From Xiphias gladius (taxonomy: Eukaryota > Chordata > Actinopteri > Istiophoriformes > Xiphiidae), in NCBI RefSeq assembly GCF_016859285.1, contig NC_053411.1, positions 4,655,316 to 4,719,315 of the forward strand: 64,000 nucleotides of DNA, in the 5' to 3' direction. Position 1 is the stretch's first letter. Each line of letters starts with the position of its first letter. The notes beneath the pieces are model-generated. The model saw nothing but the letters and a program-made list of their open reading frames with translations, was not told where the DNA came from and ran no database searches. Positions 14,590 through 27,200 of this stretch are shown one piece after another. Made by a program: the position numbers and the translations under genes.

Positions 14590-15070
14590 CCAGTTTTAGC
14601 TTAGGGGTGTTTGTCACATTTTGTTGACATTTCGGAAAAATGTGCTAAATTCACTTTCTTACCATAAGATAGCAAAAGAAGATTAATACCAGCCTCGCGT
14701 CTGTACTGTAAATTTGTAGCTAGAGCCAGCAGGAGTTAGCTTCTTAGCATAAAGACTAGATATAAGAGGAAACAGCTAGCCTGGCTCTGTCCAAAGGTAA
14801 CAAAAACGGCCAACCGGCACCTGTAAAGCTCATTTGTACAAAAACAACCGTTCAAAACAACAACTGGCGTCATTATCTTCATGGAGTCCCCTCTGGTTGC
14901 CTGGCAAACCTGTTTCAAGTTTTTATGTTAAGCTAAGCTAACAGGCTCTCGGCTGCAGCTTGATATTTACCATACATACATGAGAGTGATATCCATCTTC
15001 TCATCTAACTCTTAGCAAGAAAGCAAATGACAGTTTTTTTTTTCCCCAAAATGTCAAACTATTCCTTTAA
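14590..15070 (+). repeat. Dispersed repeat, family B, two partial copies
   Basis: Two successive partial matches to family B. The first ends near 14.68 kb with 'ccagcagccagttttagctt'. The second is fuller and runs through 'ctggctctgtccaaagg', 'ttaagctaagctaacaggct', 'ctcatctaactcttagcaag' and 'aaaatgtcaaactattcctt'. This suggests insertion of one copy next to or into another. Confidence 0.65.
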
Positions 15071-16984
15071 AGTCAAGGAACTTAAATTGCAGTTGGTCTA
15101 AAAACCATGACATGAAAGTCACCGAAAGGAAATGTAATCTACATTGAAGATCCAACTTTTTACATTTTGTGTTTAGTGCTAATTAAGAGTTTCAGCTAGT
15201 AATTCCCAGTGCAAATGTAAGCCATTTCAGTTGCCTGACCACCCTCTCTATGGCTGTGTAGCTGCAGAAAAAAACATCCATCCGAAACAGCCTCTGATTA
15301 GGCTGTGATATGAGGTGAATCTGAATCCTTTCATTTTCAGAAACACAGGTTTTTCTAAGAAATGTCCATGGCTGGCAGGACACGGCACATACTGGTGACA
15401 AATTTTTTTTTTTTTTTTGCACAGTGTTTACCTGGTTCATTTCCTCCTTCCTGTCAGGGTTGTGCTAACTGCGCTATACAGCGGTATTATTCTTCAGTCG
15501 ATCTGAACTACCATCATGTTATGTGTGACTGCTGGGAGTTTCACATTCACCCAGCCAGCTTCTTCATTCTTCCCCCGCAGGCTTTTCAACAGCGTTAGCT
15601 CTAGCTGGTTCCTGTTTATGTTGAATTTCCTCCCCAAAAAAGCTTGCATCCCTGAGAAGCCCACAAACCCCACAATTTCCTGCCATCATAATTCAGCATT
15701 CGCTATGCAAATTCAGATCTTCGGCGTGAGAAATTATAAACTGCAAAGAGACTGACTATGACAACAAAGGGGGAAAAAATGAATGCACTTTTTTGATTGC
15801 AGGTGCAGGATACCACAGGCTTTACAGTCATTTCTCAATTCCCTTTGTAAAAGTAAGGCACGCCTAACACCTGTAGCACAGAGTGATCAGTCAACTGAAA
15901 CCTAATCACGATCGTGAAATCCCCATCCCTGCTAATTCACTGCCTTTAGTAATCACTAGCTAAGCTCCAGCTCCAGTGAGGTTCGATCCGCCCTCCCACC
16001 AGGCTCATCCACTATTGTGTTTCACCCTGACTGATTTAATTCCAGACACAGCTTGATTTATAGCTGCGAAGGTCCGACACCTTCCCTCCCCTACTACCTT
16101 CCCCTCCTATGTCTCCCTCTCTGCTGCTTCTTCTCTCTTCTGCATTCTAGCTATGTCTTTAAAGGTGAAGAGAGCAGAGTGCGTTGCCAGACTGATTTTT
16201 TTTTTTTTTTTAACGGTGTCTGTGACCTTTCGTGGGAGTTGAAAAGTGGACAGAAGAGCAGGACAGTCAGAGAAAAAGTTATTTCTATTTTTTTGGACTG
16301 AACTTGGAAAAGTTTACTGAAATAGTTTGTAAGGGCTCTTTGCACAATTATACATGACCCTGTTAGCATACAGAGATGTCACATCCACTCACAGTTAGAT
16401 CCTTTATTGTCAGAGAGTTAGGATCACTGTTAACCAAGTTAGTGGGAGTCGAACCAAGAATGACTCCAGCTTTGCCTGCACCGTGCATCTTTAAATTCTC
16501 TTTTATGGTGTTTAAATCAGTTAAAAACACACTCCTGACAAATAGTTGAGAGGAAAGCTTTTTCTGCAAATTCAGGTGGCCTAGGTGTAGTTATTTGAAT
16601 TCCATTGTTGTCTCTTGCCCATGAGCCTGAGGAGTGAGCGTTCCTCAGTTGAAATGAATGACTCCAAACAGGCCTGGTGTGAATGCGACCTAGCAGGTAA
16701 GGTGTGAAAGGATGATACAGGTAATCAGAAGTGTAGTACAGGGGCTCTGGAGGAATAGATGGGAGTAGCTAATGAAAAATGAGATAGGGAGGGCAGACAG
16801 AGGCAGAAAGTGCATTGGACCGTACACCCCAACGATGGCGAGCATCCAGCACACGTGTCTGAGCTGCTGCTCTCGCCTGCTCCCTGTAATTGTTTTCTCC
16901 TGTGCTTGATTTTCCTCTCGTGTAGTTCAATTTGTGTTTCCCTCTTCCTCACTCTGTCCTTCTGTTTGCTTGCTTGGCTTATAC

Positions 16985-17055
16985 CTTCCTTTCCTCCTCC
17001 TCCTCCTTCTCCTCATCCTCTTCCTCCTCCTCGTTCTCCTCCCCCTCCTCCCAGG
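16985..17055. repeat. CCT-rich polypyrimidine tract
   Basis: About 70 bases almost purely C and T on the plus strand, mostly CTC and CCT units. Low-complexity sequence; the proline-rich and arginine-rich frames crossing it are by-products. Confidence 0.85.
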
Positions 17056-18839
17056 TTTGTTGCTGGTAGTCTTTTTGGCATAAAGCAGCAAGCCCTTCCA
17101 ATGGATCCAATTATGGCTGGCTTTCATGATAAGTGTTGCACTGCTGCAGGTTGAGGTGGAGGAGGCAGCTGGAAGTAATGCTAAATATCAAGGGTGGCCA
17201 CTCCAGAGGCCTGGAGTAATTGCACTGCGGCAGCAGAGGAGAGAAAGGAAGAATAGAGATGCAGAGGCTTTTTTGAAACCCTTCGACTTGATTTTACCGC
17301 TAATCTGTGCTTTGAATCCTTGAAATCTTTTCTTTTTAAAGCGCTATATCTTTCAAGTCACGCGCCACTTCACTTGTTGGGTATGAGAGATCACAGAGGC
17401 CACGGGTTACTTCGAGGTACCTGATGATAAAATAAGCCGGCATCTGATTTCAGAATAATCGTTTTATTGATTTGTTTTTTTTTGGTGACAGATTTGCCTG
17501 AGTGGGCACTGCACATATGATGGCCGATGTTGACGGCTGCCTCGTTTGCATTCCCTGAACCAGACGCTGATCTGGATGAGCAAGTGCACACAAAGCAAGC
17601 TTGTCCAATATTCAAAATAGGAACAGTTAATCAGCAACATGCAGCTCCGGCCAAGTCGGCCGCACTGAGCACTGAAGTGACTTTTCCGTCTCCTGCTCAG
17701 CAACAGCTGCTAAGACTTTCAAATGTCCAGACCGGCAGCCGGTCAAGGCTTACAAGTCAAATCCCACTGCTCTGACACCAAAACATGGCTGGATAAGGCA
17801 GGAGTGAAGTCAGCGAACAAGCCGCAGAGTAAGTAATCCCTGCTGTTCTGAGGGTGGTGGGAGAAAATCACCTTGAACCACGGCAGAAAAACAGATGCGT
17901 CCTGTATAAGAGAACAGCTAATGAGGGGGCTGATTAAATGAAATTAAAGTGAGAAAGGTACGTCTGACCTCTCTCTTGTTTCATTAGGCAGCCCAAGCTG
18001 AATCACGGTAAACTCGGATGTGGCCTTGAGTGTGACTCTCCTGTCATGGCGAATTCTCATCAACACACAGGTGTTCATTTGTTATTAGCAGAGCTGCCAT
18101 GGGTCCTTAAAGTCGGTGTGAGCGTGATTCGACGGACACCTCAGCACCTCTGAGCCACGCCAGATGTAGCAGGCTCGAAGACGCGGGTTCAAATTGAGCA
18201 TCTGCGCTTCCCCTCCTTCCCAGATTTGTCAAGCCATAACTTTGCGTGCCAACATTCTCTCGTTTACCATCATTCTCACACCAGTCAAAGCAGGATAAAG
18301 ACCCTGCCACTCCCTCAATCTAATTTTAGGAAAAGGCCATCCTCCTCTGCTCTTCTCTGTGATGCTCCGCCTCCCTGAAAGCAACTTTTAATTCTATTTG
18401 TGATGAATTCAGATCACCATGAGGCAGGTTTTTGCAGTACGTCATCAGTCTGTTGCAGCTCTAAGCACCTGAGGATCATGCTATGGCAATTACGCCTGAT
18501 GTATGTGACCTATTTAGAAGCTAATGTATTCTTGCTTTCATTCCTCCACACAGCCATCGAGTCATTTGGTTGTTTACAAGCTGGGTAGACAAAATGACTG
18601 TGAGCCTGCCTCACCAACAGTGAGCTTTTGATGTCTGTGCTGTGTAAATAGCACCATCGTTGTGACTGTTCAACAGCTGTAGGATGCAACCCGTGTCTTC
18701 TTCAAGTCGGAGCACAACAGCTGTTGGTAGTTGTGCCAACACAAAGTGCAAAACGCATCCATGACCAACATCCCCCATGAGTCAACGTGAAATTCTCCGG
18801 CTGCTGCGTTTAATGGTGCAAGCGGGCAAGTCCGCGCGT

Positions 18840-20700
18840 GATCTTACCTACTGTTGCAGTACAACAGTACACTGATGTAGGCTACATCGGTTGACCAAGT
18901 AGAGAATCTCTTCACACTGAACGTAAAACAGGCGAGTAAGGCTTCACTGTGGCAGATTTCCTCAAATAAATCAGACCCGTATCTGAGACGCGTCATGCGT
19001 AAAAACGTCCAAATGAGCTCAAGCTGCCTCAGTCTTTGCTCCAACAAGCGAGTTATGGCACAATGCCTTACCTTTAGAGTTTGAGGGGTCCCATGCTCTG
19101 AGAGGAGAGGCTGCGGTGATAACAGTTGTGGAGTGAGCGCTGAGATGAAAAGCGTTGCATCACCGGCACCACCAAACTCTTAACGTCTGTTTGGTTACCA
19201 AGTGGGAACACCAGGTCCTGCGGTGAGAGATGGTCGCAAACCCACAGGAACTCTCGGAGCCTCAGTGGAGTCAATGCTGGCGCTGCCCCGAGCGGGCTCT
19301 GCGGGTATTGTGCGGCAAATTAACCTCGCACCGCGTTCAAGTCCCCTCCCGGCGCCCTCGAAGGCAAGTTGTTGATGCGGCGCGTGTGTGTGTGTGTGTG
19401 TGTGTGTGTTTGTGTGTTTGTGTGTCGGAGTGGCAGAAGCAGCTGAGCTCAGTCATCTGGTCGCAGTTGGACCGCGTGCCAGCCTTCTGTACACGCTCCA
19501 GCTGTGCCGCTCACAGTCACACTGCAGAGCCACAGTCCCGCCTATCGGTGGTATCACAGCAACGCCACAATCTGGCCACATGCTCGTTGTTGTACGGGCG
19601 GCCACGCACCATTAGACGCCGCGACCGTCTATCGGTCTCGGGGCTGCGCTGCGAGCCGGAATCAAGCCCTCATAGACTTCAGAAAGTTCGGAGACGACGA
19701 CTTTGTGTCCCTTTTAATTCAGTAAACAAGAGACCAAGTGCTGCTGCAGTGGCATACGGGGGGGGGGGGTGTGCAGTCATTGATTTCTTTATCAGTCTAT
19801 ATATTACTCTACACTGCACCACAGGCGGAGAGACCGCTGGCTGCCAAATGTATATGCATTGGTCAACACGTTGACACATTGCCTTTGACACATTGGTCAA
19901 GGGCTCCGAGATAAAGGGCGGCGTCGATTGTGACTTCTCGTGTCTGAAAACTCCGGCAGCGTGGACAAAGTTTAACTTCGTTTTCACGACAGACACTCGT
20001 GAAAAGCTGAGAGGGAACGTGCAGTCCCTCGCCTCGACTCGTTTTGCCACTAGCCTATAACTTCCCTATTTCTAGTCAGTAGTAGGTTTTGTTTGTTTTG
20101 TTTTTTTAATCATATGGTTTGCAGGGGCGTGAAGGGGGCGTGACTTTTTCCCGTTTATACAAAAAAAAAAAAGTTTTGATCGCCACTGAGTCGGATCCTA
20201 CAGTGTGTCGTCGCGCCACAGCTTCGCTCCAGCTGTAATCCCGGTATTTCCAACAGTCCACGAAAGCCGCATCGTGCGGTCGGTCCACCCCTACCAGGAA
20301 GACGAGGAGGACCCCGGGGGACACGGTTTAGGCGACGCGTGCTGCATCGCTGTGGCCCACATGACATGTATGTTGGGCGCATCTGACGCCGTAACGCGGT
20401 CCCGTAAGGTCTGCCTTCAGCTGGCGGGAGAAGACATATCCGAAGTGTGTCGACAACGCAGGGCAGTAACGTTGAGCTGACTCCCGACGGGATGATTCGC
20501 GGTTGACAGCTCGACAGTTCACATCTGTGTTCGGCAAAAGGATTGATCAGTCCGGAATGTAATAATAGCGTCCGCTTCCACGTCCCCATACCCCGCGCTG
20601 CGGTGTGTTTGTCTCTGGGTCGCCTCGGGTGCAAGTTCGGTCCTAGACTGGGAGGAGGTTCCTACGCCTAAAATAGCCTTTTGCAAAATAGTCGGTCCAT
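18840..20700. promoter_or_regulatory. CpG-rich divergent promoter block, rasgrp2 / alpk1
   Basis: Two CpG-dense stretches stand out from AT-rich surroundings, at about 19230-19690 and 20200-20650, between a minus-strand gene ending its coding start at 8345 and a plus-strand gene starting at 21208. On the minus strand there are donor-like sites at 19073 (AAAG then GTAAGG) and about 18849 (GTAG then GTAAGA), which could end untranslated first exons of rasgrp2. The alpk1 start exon has an acceptor-like site at 21184-21185, so alpk1 probably has an untranslated exon in this block as well. Transcription start sites are not visible directly. Confidence 0.4.
19384..19424. repeat. TG microsatellite
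   Basis: TG dinucleotide run with a few TTTG interruptions inside the CpG-rich block. The Val/Cys-rich open frames over it are artefacts. Confidence 0.95.
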
Positions 20701-21185
20701 ATATGATGAGTAAGAAAATGTAAAGCGGGATGTCGGAGTATTGGGAGTGAAATGAATGAAAGTACAGGCCACAAGGAAGTCATCGTTAAACGTTATAGAC
20801 ACAATGTAACTCTCTTAAAGGACAATAAACTGATTCTCTTTGCCTCGTGAGAATGTAGGCACATCAGCAAAGCTGTGCTGTCCATATAGTTGTAAAAAGA
20901 AATAATAATGTACATACATATATGGAATTCAGTTGGGAGAACGTCAGGACTGTTGTTTATTTTTGTCGTGATATATATTCATTTATACTGGCTGACTTGA
21001 GATCGAGTTGGTTCGCTGATTTGTTCATTTTTCTTGTTTTGAAACCTAAAAATTTCCACGATGCGCCCATCCCTTTCTCAACAGCAAGTTTGGTCATTCC
21101 ATGGGATTTCCCCCCCCTCGTGAATCACCCTAATACAGGAACAGAGGTCAAGAGGCCAGGAAAGGAGGGGATCCTTCCATTCCAG

Positions 21186-21207
21186 GCGACAGCAGCGTTT
21201 TACCAGC
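21186..21207 (+). other. alpk1: alpk1 5' untranslated start of the first coding exon
   Basis: An acceptor-like 'ttccattccag' ends at 21185, leaving about 22 bases of leader before the ATG at 21208. This suggests that a separate untranslated exon lies upstream, probably in the CpG-rich block near 20.2-20.7 kb. Confidence 0.4.
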
Positions 21208-24200
21208 ATGGACAGTCAGGCGGTGGGGGGCCTTCTGGGAGAGTGCCTCAGGGCGGCGGCGGCGGCGGCGGCGGCTCCACGGTCCACCCGACCCACCGAG
21301 GCCCAACGGCTGAGCCACTGCAGCTGCAGAGGTAAGACACGCGATGGTGCTATTCGGCCAATTTTCATTTGGGCATGGGCGACCGTCGCATGGAGACTTG
21401 GGAGAGGATCAGAGACTTGGTGGTGGAATTATGCTTGAGAATGAGAGGGGGGTCGTTACAAAGCAAATCCAAAATAGAGTTGGGATGAATTGGAGGGGAT
21501 TTCCTTTTGTTTAGCTTTTCCGTGGTGTAAGGTGGGACAATGTTCATTGTAAACCTTCTAAACTCAGTATACCCCAGTCCCTCAGCCTTACCAGTGCCCA
21601 CATATGACATGTCTCTAGCAAAGGAACAACAGAAAAGTTGAACACCAAATAAAATACCCAGTTTTGCGTTGTTTTTTTTTTAAATGAATTATGTCCCGCT
21701 ATTAATCCTCAAAGAGCACTGAAGCAATTCTACGACAAAAAATACCTAAACTGAGTCTGCATGTTAGAAATCAGTTCCCCACTATTCGAGGCTCTGTTCT
21801 CAGTATTTTGCAAAATTATTTTGTCAAGTGAGGAGACTTTGCCACGCACTGGAAGCAACATGTACTAAAATACAGTAAGAGCAAAACCAAGCAATCTGTC
21901 CAGCTTTTTCAGGATGAAGTTGCTAATGTACAAAGCTTTCAAGTGTAGCTTTAAGTAAAATTATTCCCCCCTACAAATAAAGTTTAACAAGTATTTTCCT
22001 ATTTTGTTTGGCTCAGGACTTCAAAGTATTTTATATACATTAATCTCTCCACTGTTTTGTTGGACTTAGAAAATTCTACTTACTTACTCTCATTTCCTGT
22101 AGACTCTCTGTGTGCAGAACTGGCCTCTCTCCTGCAGGAGGCAATGGAGATGAAGTGGCCCTTCGTGCCCGAGAAGTGGCAGTACAAGCTGGCAGTCAGT
22201 GCCAGTGACAAAACCAACCTTGGTGACCTCATCAGCAAGCACCTACCTCAGCTACTGGTAATAATCACAGAGCTAAGAAATCGGTGTTATGTACTTGTTG
22301 TGTTACCGAAAACAGATTACATCCATTTACTAGATATGTGTATTCTCTTGCCAGGCTGTTTTAAAGGCATCCATCGAGGCTCAGGAAGCACGCACAGCAA
22401 TGGCAGTGGTCTTCTTAGTGGACCGTTTCCTCTACTGGATGGACGAGTCCAGCAGGCTGCTAAGGATCACCAAGCTGCTCCACAGATGCAACCCTGACAT
22501 CCCTGTGGCTCCTCAGCTGGTCATACGACAGGCCAGGGTCTACCTCAACTCTGGTACAGTGTGGTGGCGGGGTGGGGTTAAGCATATGGGACTGGTGCTC
22601 ATACTGTACTTCATTACGAATTCTAGTTTCCTGCCGAGCCACTGGCACTGAATAAATGTGAATGGATGAGTAACACGTTCTACATTGACCTAATCATTGT
22701 TTTGGGAAACCATAGTGATTGATGCAAACTCATAACATGGAAAACACATGTGAAAAGGCTTTCATTACTTTGTCATTATTACACACTTTGAATATGGAGA
22801 TATTTGGTGTATAGTTTGGTTTTTCAGAGCTGGATAAATGTGAACATAATCATCATCTTCCCTACAGGCAAACTGCAGAAGGCAGAATACATCCTGAGCA
22901 GCCTGATTAACAATAGCGGGGCCACAGGTAAGGTCCTTGTTATGTCTTTTTAATTGCCTTTAAAGATGGTTTATACTGTATACTACAAGTTAAATAGCAA
23001 ATATTTATTTCTAATATGCAGGTTGTTGGATGTACCACTCTGAAAGTGACAGGGCTCTTGTGCAGGCCGTTAGCGTTCAGGTGCGTGGAATGATTTTGCA
23101 AAAGCTAGGTAAGATCATTTTTACTAAATGAAAGAATACTGACACTGATAGCTATTTTGGCAGTGTCTTTACTATCTTTGTACTCTGTTTCAGGCCTGTG
23201 GCTAGGGGCTGCAGAGTTAATCTGGGCTTCTCTGGTCGGCTACTACTCACTTCCTCAACCTGATAAAAAGGTAGCTTAGCCACAGCCACAATAATGTTGT
23301 CCCAGTTTCCACTTTATGAGTTTGCAAACATGCATGACCCCGTTTACAAACTGTTATAAACCTTTGCTCTGCATATCTGTTTATTATATAGGGCATTGGA
23401 ACATCTCTTGGCGTACTGGCCAACATATTGATGTCTATGAATGATGAGGACTTCCACGCTTTTAGGACTAATCCAGATATTGAATTGGTAAGTCATACTG
23501 ACATAATGTTGCTTTATATATTATTGGCTTTGTTTAATTTCTTTTCTGTCTTTCTGTTTTTTTGCAGCAGTCCTTACTAGGGGACGGGAGTCATCGTCTT
23601 CTCTCAGCAGCCCAGGCAGCAAAGATGGCGGTGGTATACTCCCAGTATACTTCACTCTATGTGTTGACCAATGTGGTAAGTCATTCAATTGACTGGTCTC
23701 TGGAATGACTCGTGATTGCCTGCAATTGACAGAGATGAATGACGACTTAGTTTCACAACAGAGACAAGTGAGATAGCTGATGATAGACAGACGCAATACA
23801 AAATATGTACTGACAGACTCTTCTTCTTCTTTAGGCAGCTCAAGGGACCTGCTTCTTATCATACAGTTTTTCAGTGGAGTGCCCTGACTCTCAAAGACAG
23901 CCTTTCCTCCTCCAGGCTAGAGAGGCATTTGCAATTGGCTTGCTCACCAAAGCAGAGGGCGAGCAGGTCACCAGCAAGCAGGAGCTTCACACCTTCCTCA
24001 AGGCTGCCTATTCCCTTACTGTCGCTCACAAATGGCTTGGCACTCCTCAGGACGTTGTGATGCAGGCGACACAAGCTTGTCAAAAAGCTTTAGCCGATTT
24101 CTATGATTACTGTCATGCAGATAACCAAGACAAAGATAGCCTCTGTGCTGAGATCATGCATCTGGTTGCCCAAGTCAAACTTCTGTTGCAAGTGGAGCCT

Positions 24201-27200
24201 TTCTTTAATTCAGACAAGGGGTCTTTTATTCCTGACAGCTACAGAAAAATCAAAGACACATCAGTAAATTTTACTCTAGTAAGTTTCTCTAAGGTGATGC
24301 AGAGATTCCAGAAGTATCATGCGACACTGTGCAAGACCACCAACTCAAACTGTAAGGGAACTAAAGACCAGATAGATGGGGCAAGGCTGTGTATAACTGC
24401 ACTGGGGACAACCATTGGTACACTCAACACAGAATGTGTTACCAAGGCCTGCCAAGTGTCCAAAGGTACACCCAAAGGAGAGGAGCCAGATCAGAGAGGT
24501 TCAAATTCATCTGCTTTGCATCCACCTCAAAAGCCGGACCCATTTACCACTCTAGGAAGCACAGATGACCTTGGCTCATCATGGCAGAACTTATCTTTGA
24601 GTAGGTCAGGGTCATCTTGGCCCAGCAGCAGTGGCTACACAGGAAGTAGTGCCATTGAGGGTGGAATAAATGCAAGGAATCAGAGCTGTCTGACCACTGA
24701 GGTTGATGATGACAGGTCAGACAGCATGCTACAATTCACTGATAAAAACAAGAAGCAAGACTTGCATGGCTGTAACTCTGCTGTCACTTCCCATACAGTC
24801 CCCAGATCTGAAGTACCTGCCACTTCCTCTTCTAACGTGAGTAGTGATTCAGAAAAGTTTGAAGTGATACAAGCTGGAATAGAGACACTTGGCACTGAGG
24901 AAGATTGGATGACTGATGCTGCTGGTGTGACACAGAAACCATCGCTAGCTGAAGGAGCACCACAATCCTTATCGCAGCTGACTCTCAGAACATCCTCCAG
25001 CTCCCTCAGTGACAGTTTCAGTTCCCAGTCATCATGGGAGAAAATCTCAGCTGACCTGAACTTCCCCACAAACAGAAAACCTCAGCCATCCAGCCTATCA
25101 AAAGCAGGAACTGGCCAAAGCAGCAAGTCGCCAGAGTCCGATGGGAGCTTCTTCCTCTTGGAAACACTTGAGTCTGAAACCAGTGATTCAGGTCATGATC
25201 CCAAGTACAAAAACAACACATCTGGATGGGAATTCAGAGCCTCATCCAAGCCACAACCCGTGGAGAGCCTTAATGTTGACCCAAATGTGGACACTGAGAT
25301 TGACTCTGTATCTGTAAAACATACTACCAAGAGCTCTTTAGCAACCCCACACCCAAACCTTTCCCAGTGTGCCTCCACTGAAATTTCCACAGACTGTTCA
25401 TTTGAGATGCTTGAGCAGAATCAAAGTGAACAGCAACGCAGTGACACATCTTCTACAGAAAAAGTGAATGTCCCTCAGAGAAAGAATCCCTTGTGCTACA
25501 GCTGCCTAAAGCACTGCTCTGTAGGTAGGGTTGTCTCTAAGAGACAGTATTTGTTGTCACAGAAGGATTACCAAGCCCTGCTGGCTGGAGTTTGCCATGA
25601 ATGTCTGCTGGAGAGGTTGCACAGTGACAAGACGCAATTCAAACTCAAGGAACACCGAACTGTCTATAGTAAGTATGAAGCCTTGTTGGTGAAATTCGCT
25701 TCATCATCAGTACATCTTTTAGGCTCATTAACAGAATGGCTCGAGGGCTGGCGATGTTGGTCAGTCGGACCTCCACATTGGTCCAGGCTCAAATATCTCA
25801 ACAACTATTGGATAGATTGCCATGGAATTTTGCACAGACATTCATGGCCCCCAATGGATGAAGTCTGCTGACTTTGTTGATTCCCAGACTTTTCCTCTAG
25901 TACCACCATGAGGTTGCCTTTTTTGGTTTCTAGTTACAGTAAATGTCTTGACAACTACTGAATGGATTGCAACTAAATTTGGTATAGGCATTCAGGTTGC
26001 CCAGAGGAAGAATTGTAATGACTGGTAATTGTAATCCCCCTGCTTTTCATTTAGCCCCATAGCTGATCAAAGTTTTCACTCATCCTGTGAAATTAGCAAT
26101 GGTAATTGTTAATGTTAGCATGCTAACATGCTAAATTGCGAAAGTAAACATGGTAAACATTGTACCTGCTAAATGTCAGCATGTTCTCATTGTCTCTGTG
26201 AGCATGTTAGCATGCTAACATTAGCATTCAGCTCAAAGCACTACTTTGCCTAAGTACAGCCTCACAGAGCCACTATGGCTGTTGACTGTGAGTCTTGTTG
26301 TACCTCTGTCTGAATTTTTTTCCCGACCGAGCAGACTGGCTTTTGCATCAAAACCAGCACAAATGGGGTCAGTGGGCTAGAAGTGGTTTATAAGTGTAAA
26401 TCCAGCTGTGACTTAAAGAGGGCATAAAACATTGATTGAAACTGTCTGCTAAACTCTAAATGTCATATCCACTAGGTGCACTTCATTTAAAATTCTCCAG
26501 AGCAAATGAACTCTGGACAGCCAGGGAGACCTGTGTTTACATCGGAGAGCCAATGGGGATGCAGGGCAAGCAGAGAACAGCAATATGGGTACAGTTTTTA
26601 CACCAGGAAGAAAGGTTAAGCAGGTACGTAGCTACACATTCTAAGCAAAACCTTAATATGACGAGTTTAAGTCTCACTTTTTCTGTGTATTTATGTCCTT
26701 AGTTATGTGGGGAAGGATTACTTGAAGCCAAAGCAGATCCAGTTTCACCTAAAAGATGTGGAGAGACAGATGACAGCCCAGTACTATGTGACTGAATTCA
26801 ATAAGAGTCTCTACGACAAAGATGTGATGGCTCAGATCTTCTTCATTCCCTCAGAAGCACTGTTGGTGAGGCCAAATAATGAAGATGAAATGAACAAAAA
26901 GCACAAACCCAACATAAAACAGATGCATAAAAGTTTGCTTCGTTTAGAAGGAGTAGAGATAGCAGGTGTTAAGTTAAAGTAAAATAAAATAACCTCATTC
27001 ATGAATACTACAGAGACAGCAGTGTACATGATTGCCCGCAGCAGCCTTGAAGCAGTTTTGGTTGAAATTCTAATGTGATACCGCCAGTACACCCTCCAGT
27101 TGTCAGTTTACAGCTAGAAATGCCCTCTTGTGACAGGAGTAGAGCCAATATTTTTGAAAAAATGGGAAAATGGGAAATTATGATACAAATAATAGCATAG

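Larger units (their letters stand above)
8346..18839. other. about 10.5 kb without a coding exon
   Basis: No exon with homology that I recognise on either strand; the ORFs present are short and look like chance frames. It holds dispersed repeats (about 9100-9560, 12535-12735, 14590-15070), a CA microsatellite (10641-10688) and a pyrimidine-rich CCT tract (about 16985-17055). If rasgrp2 has a distant 5' untranslated exon near 18.9-19.3 kb, this whole stretch would be its first intron. That is inference from possible donor sites, not shown by transcripts. Confidence 0.5.

Noticed and set aside
19230-19874. 214-codon plus-strand frame in the CpG-rich block
   Set aside because: It is open only because the sequence is GC-rich and contains a TG repeat (Val/Cys run); overlapping frames on both strands are equally open, and no domain is seen.
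20155-20634. 159-codon minus-strand frame near 20.4 kb
   Set aside because: Arg/Pro/Gly-rich composition typical of a CpG island read in a chance frame; no homology recognised.
25669-25871. Continuation of the large alpk1 open frame past 25668
   Set aside because: A GTAAGT donor follows 25668, the homology to the kinase domain resumes at 26476 in matching phase, and the tail frame runs into a dispersed repeat.
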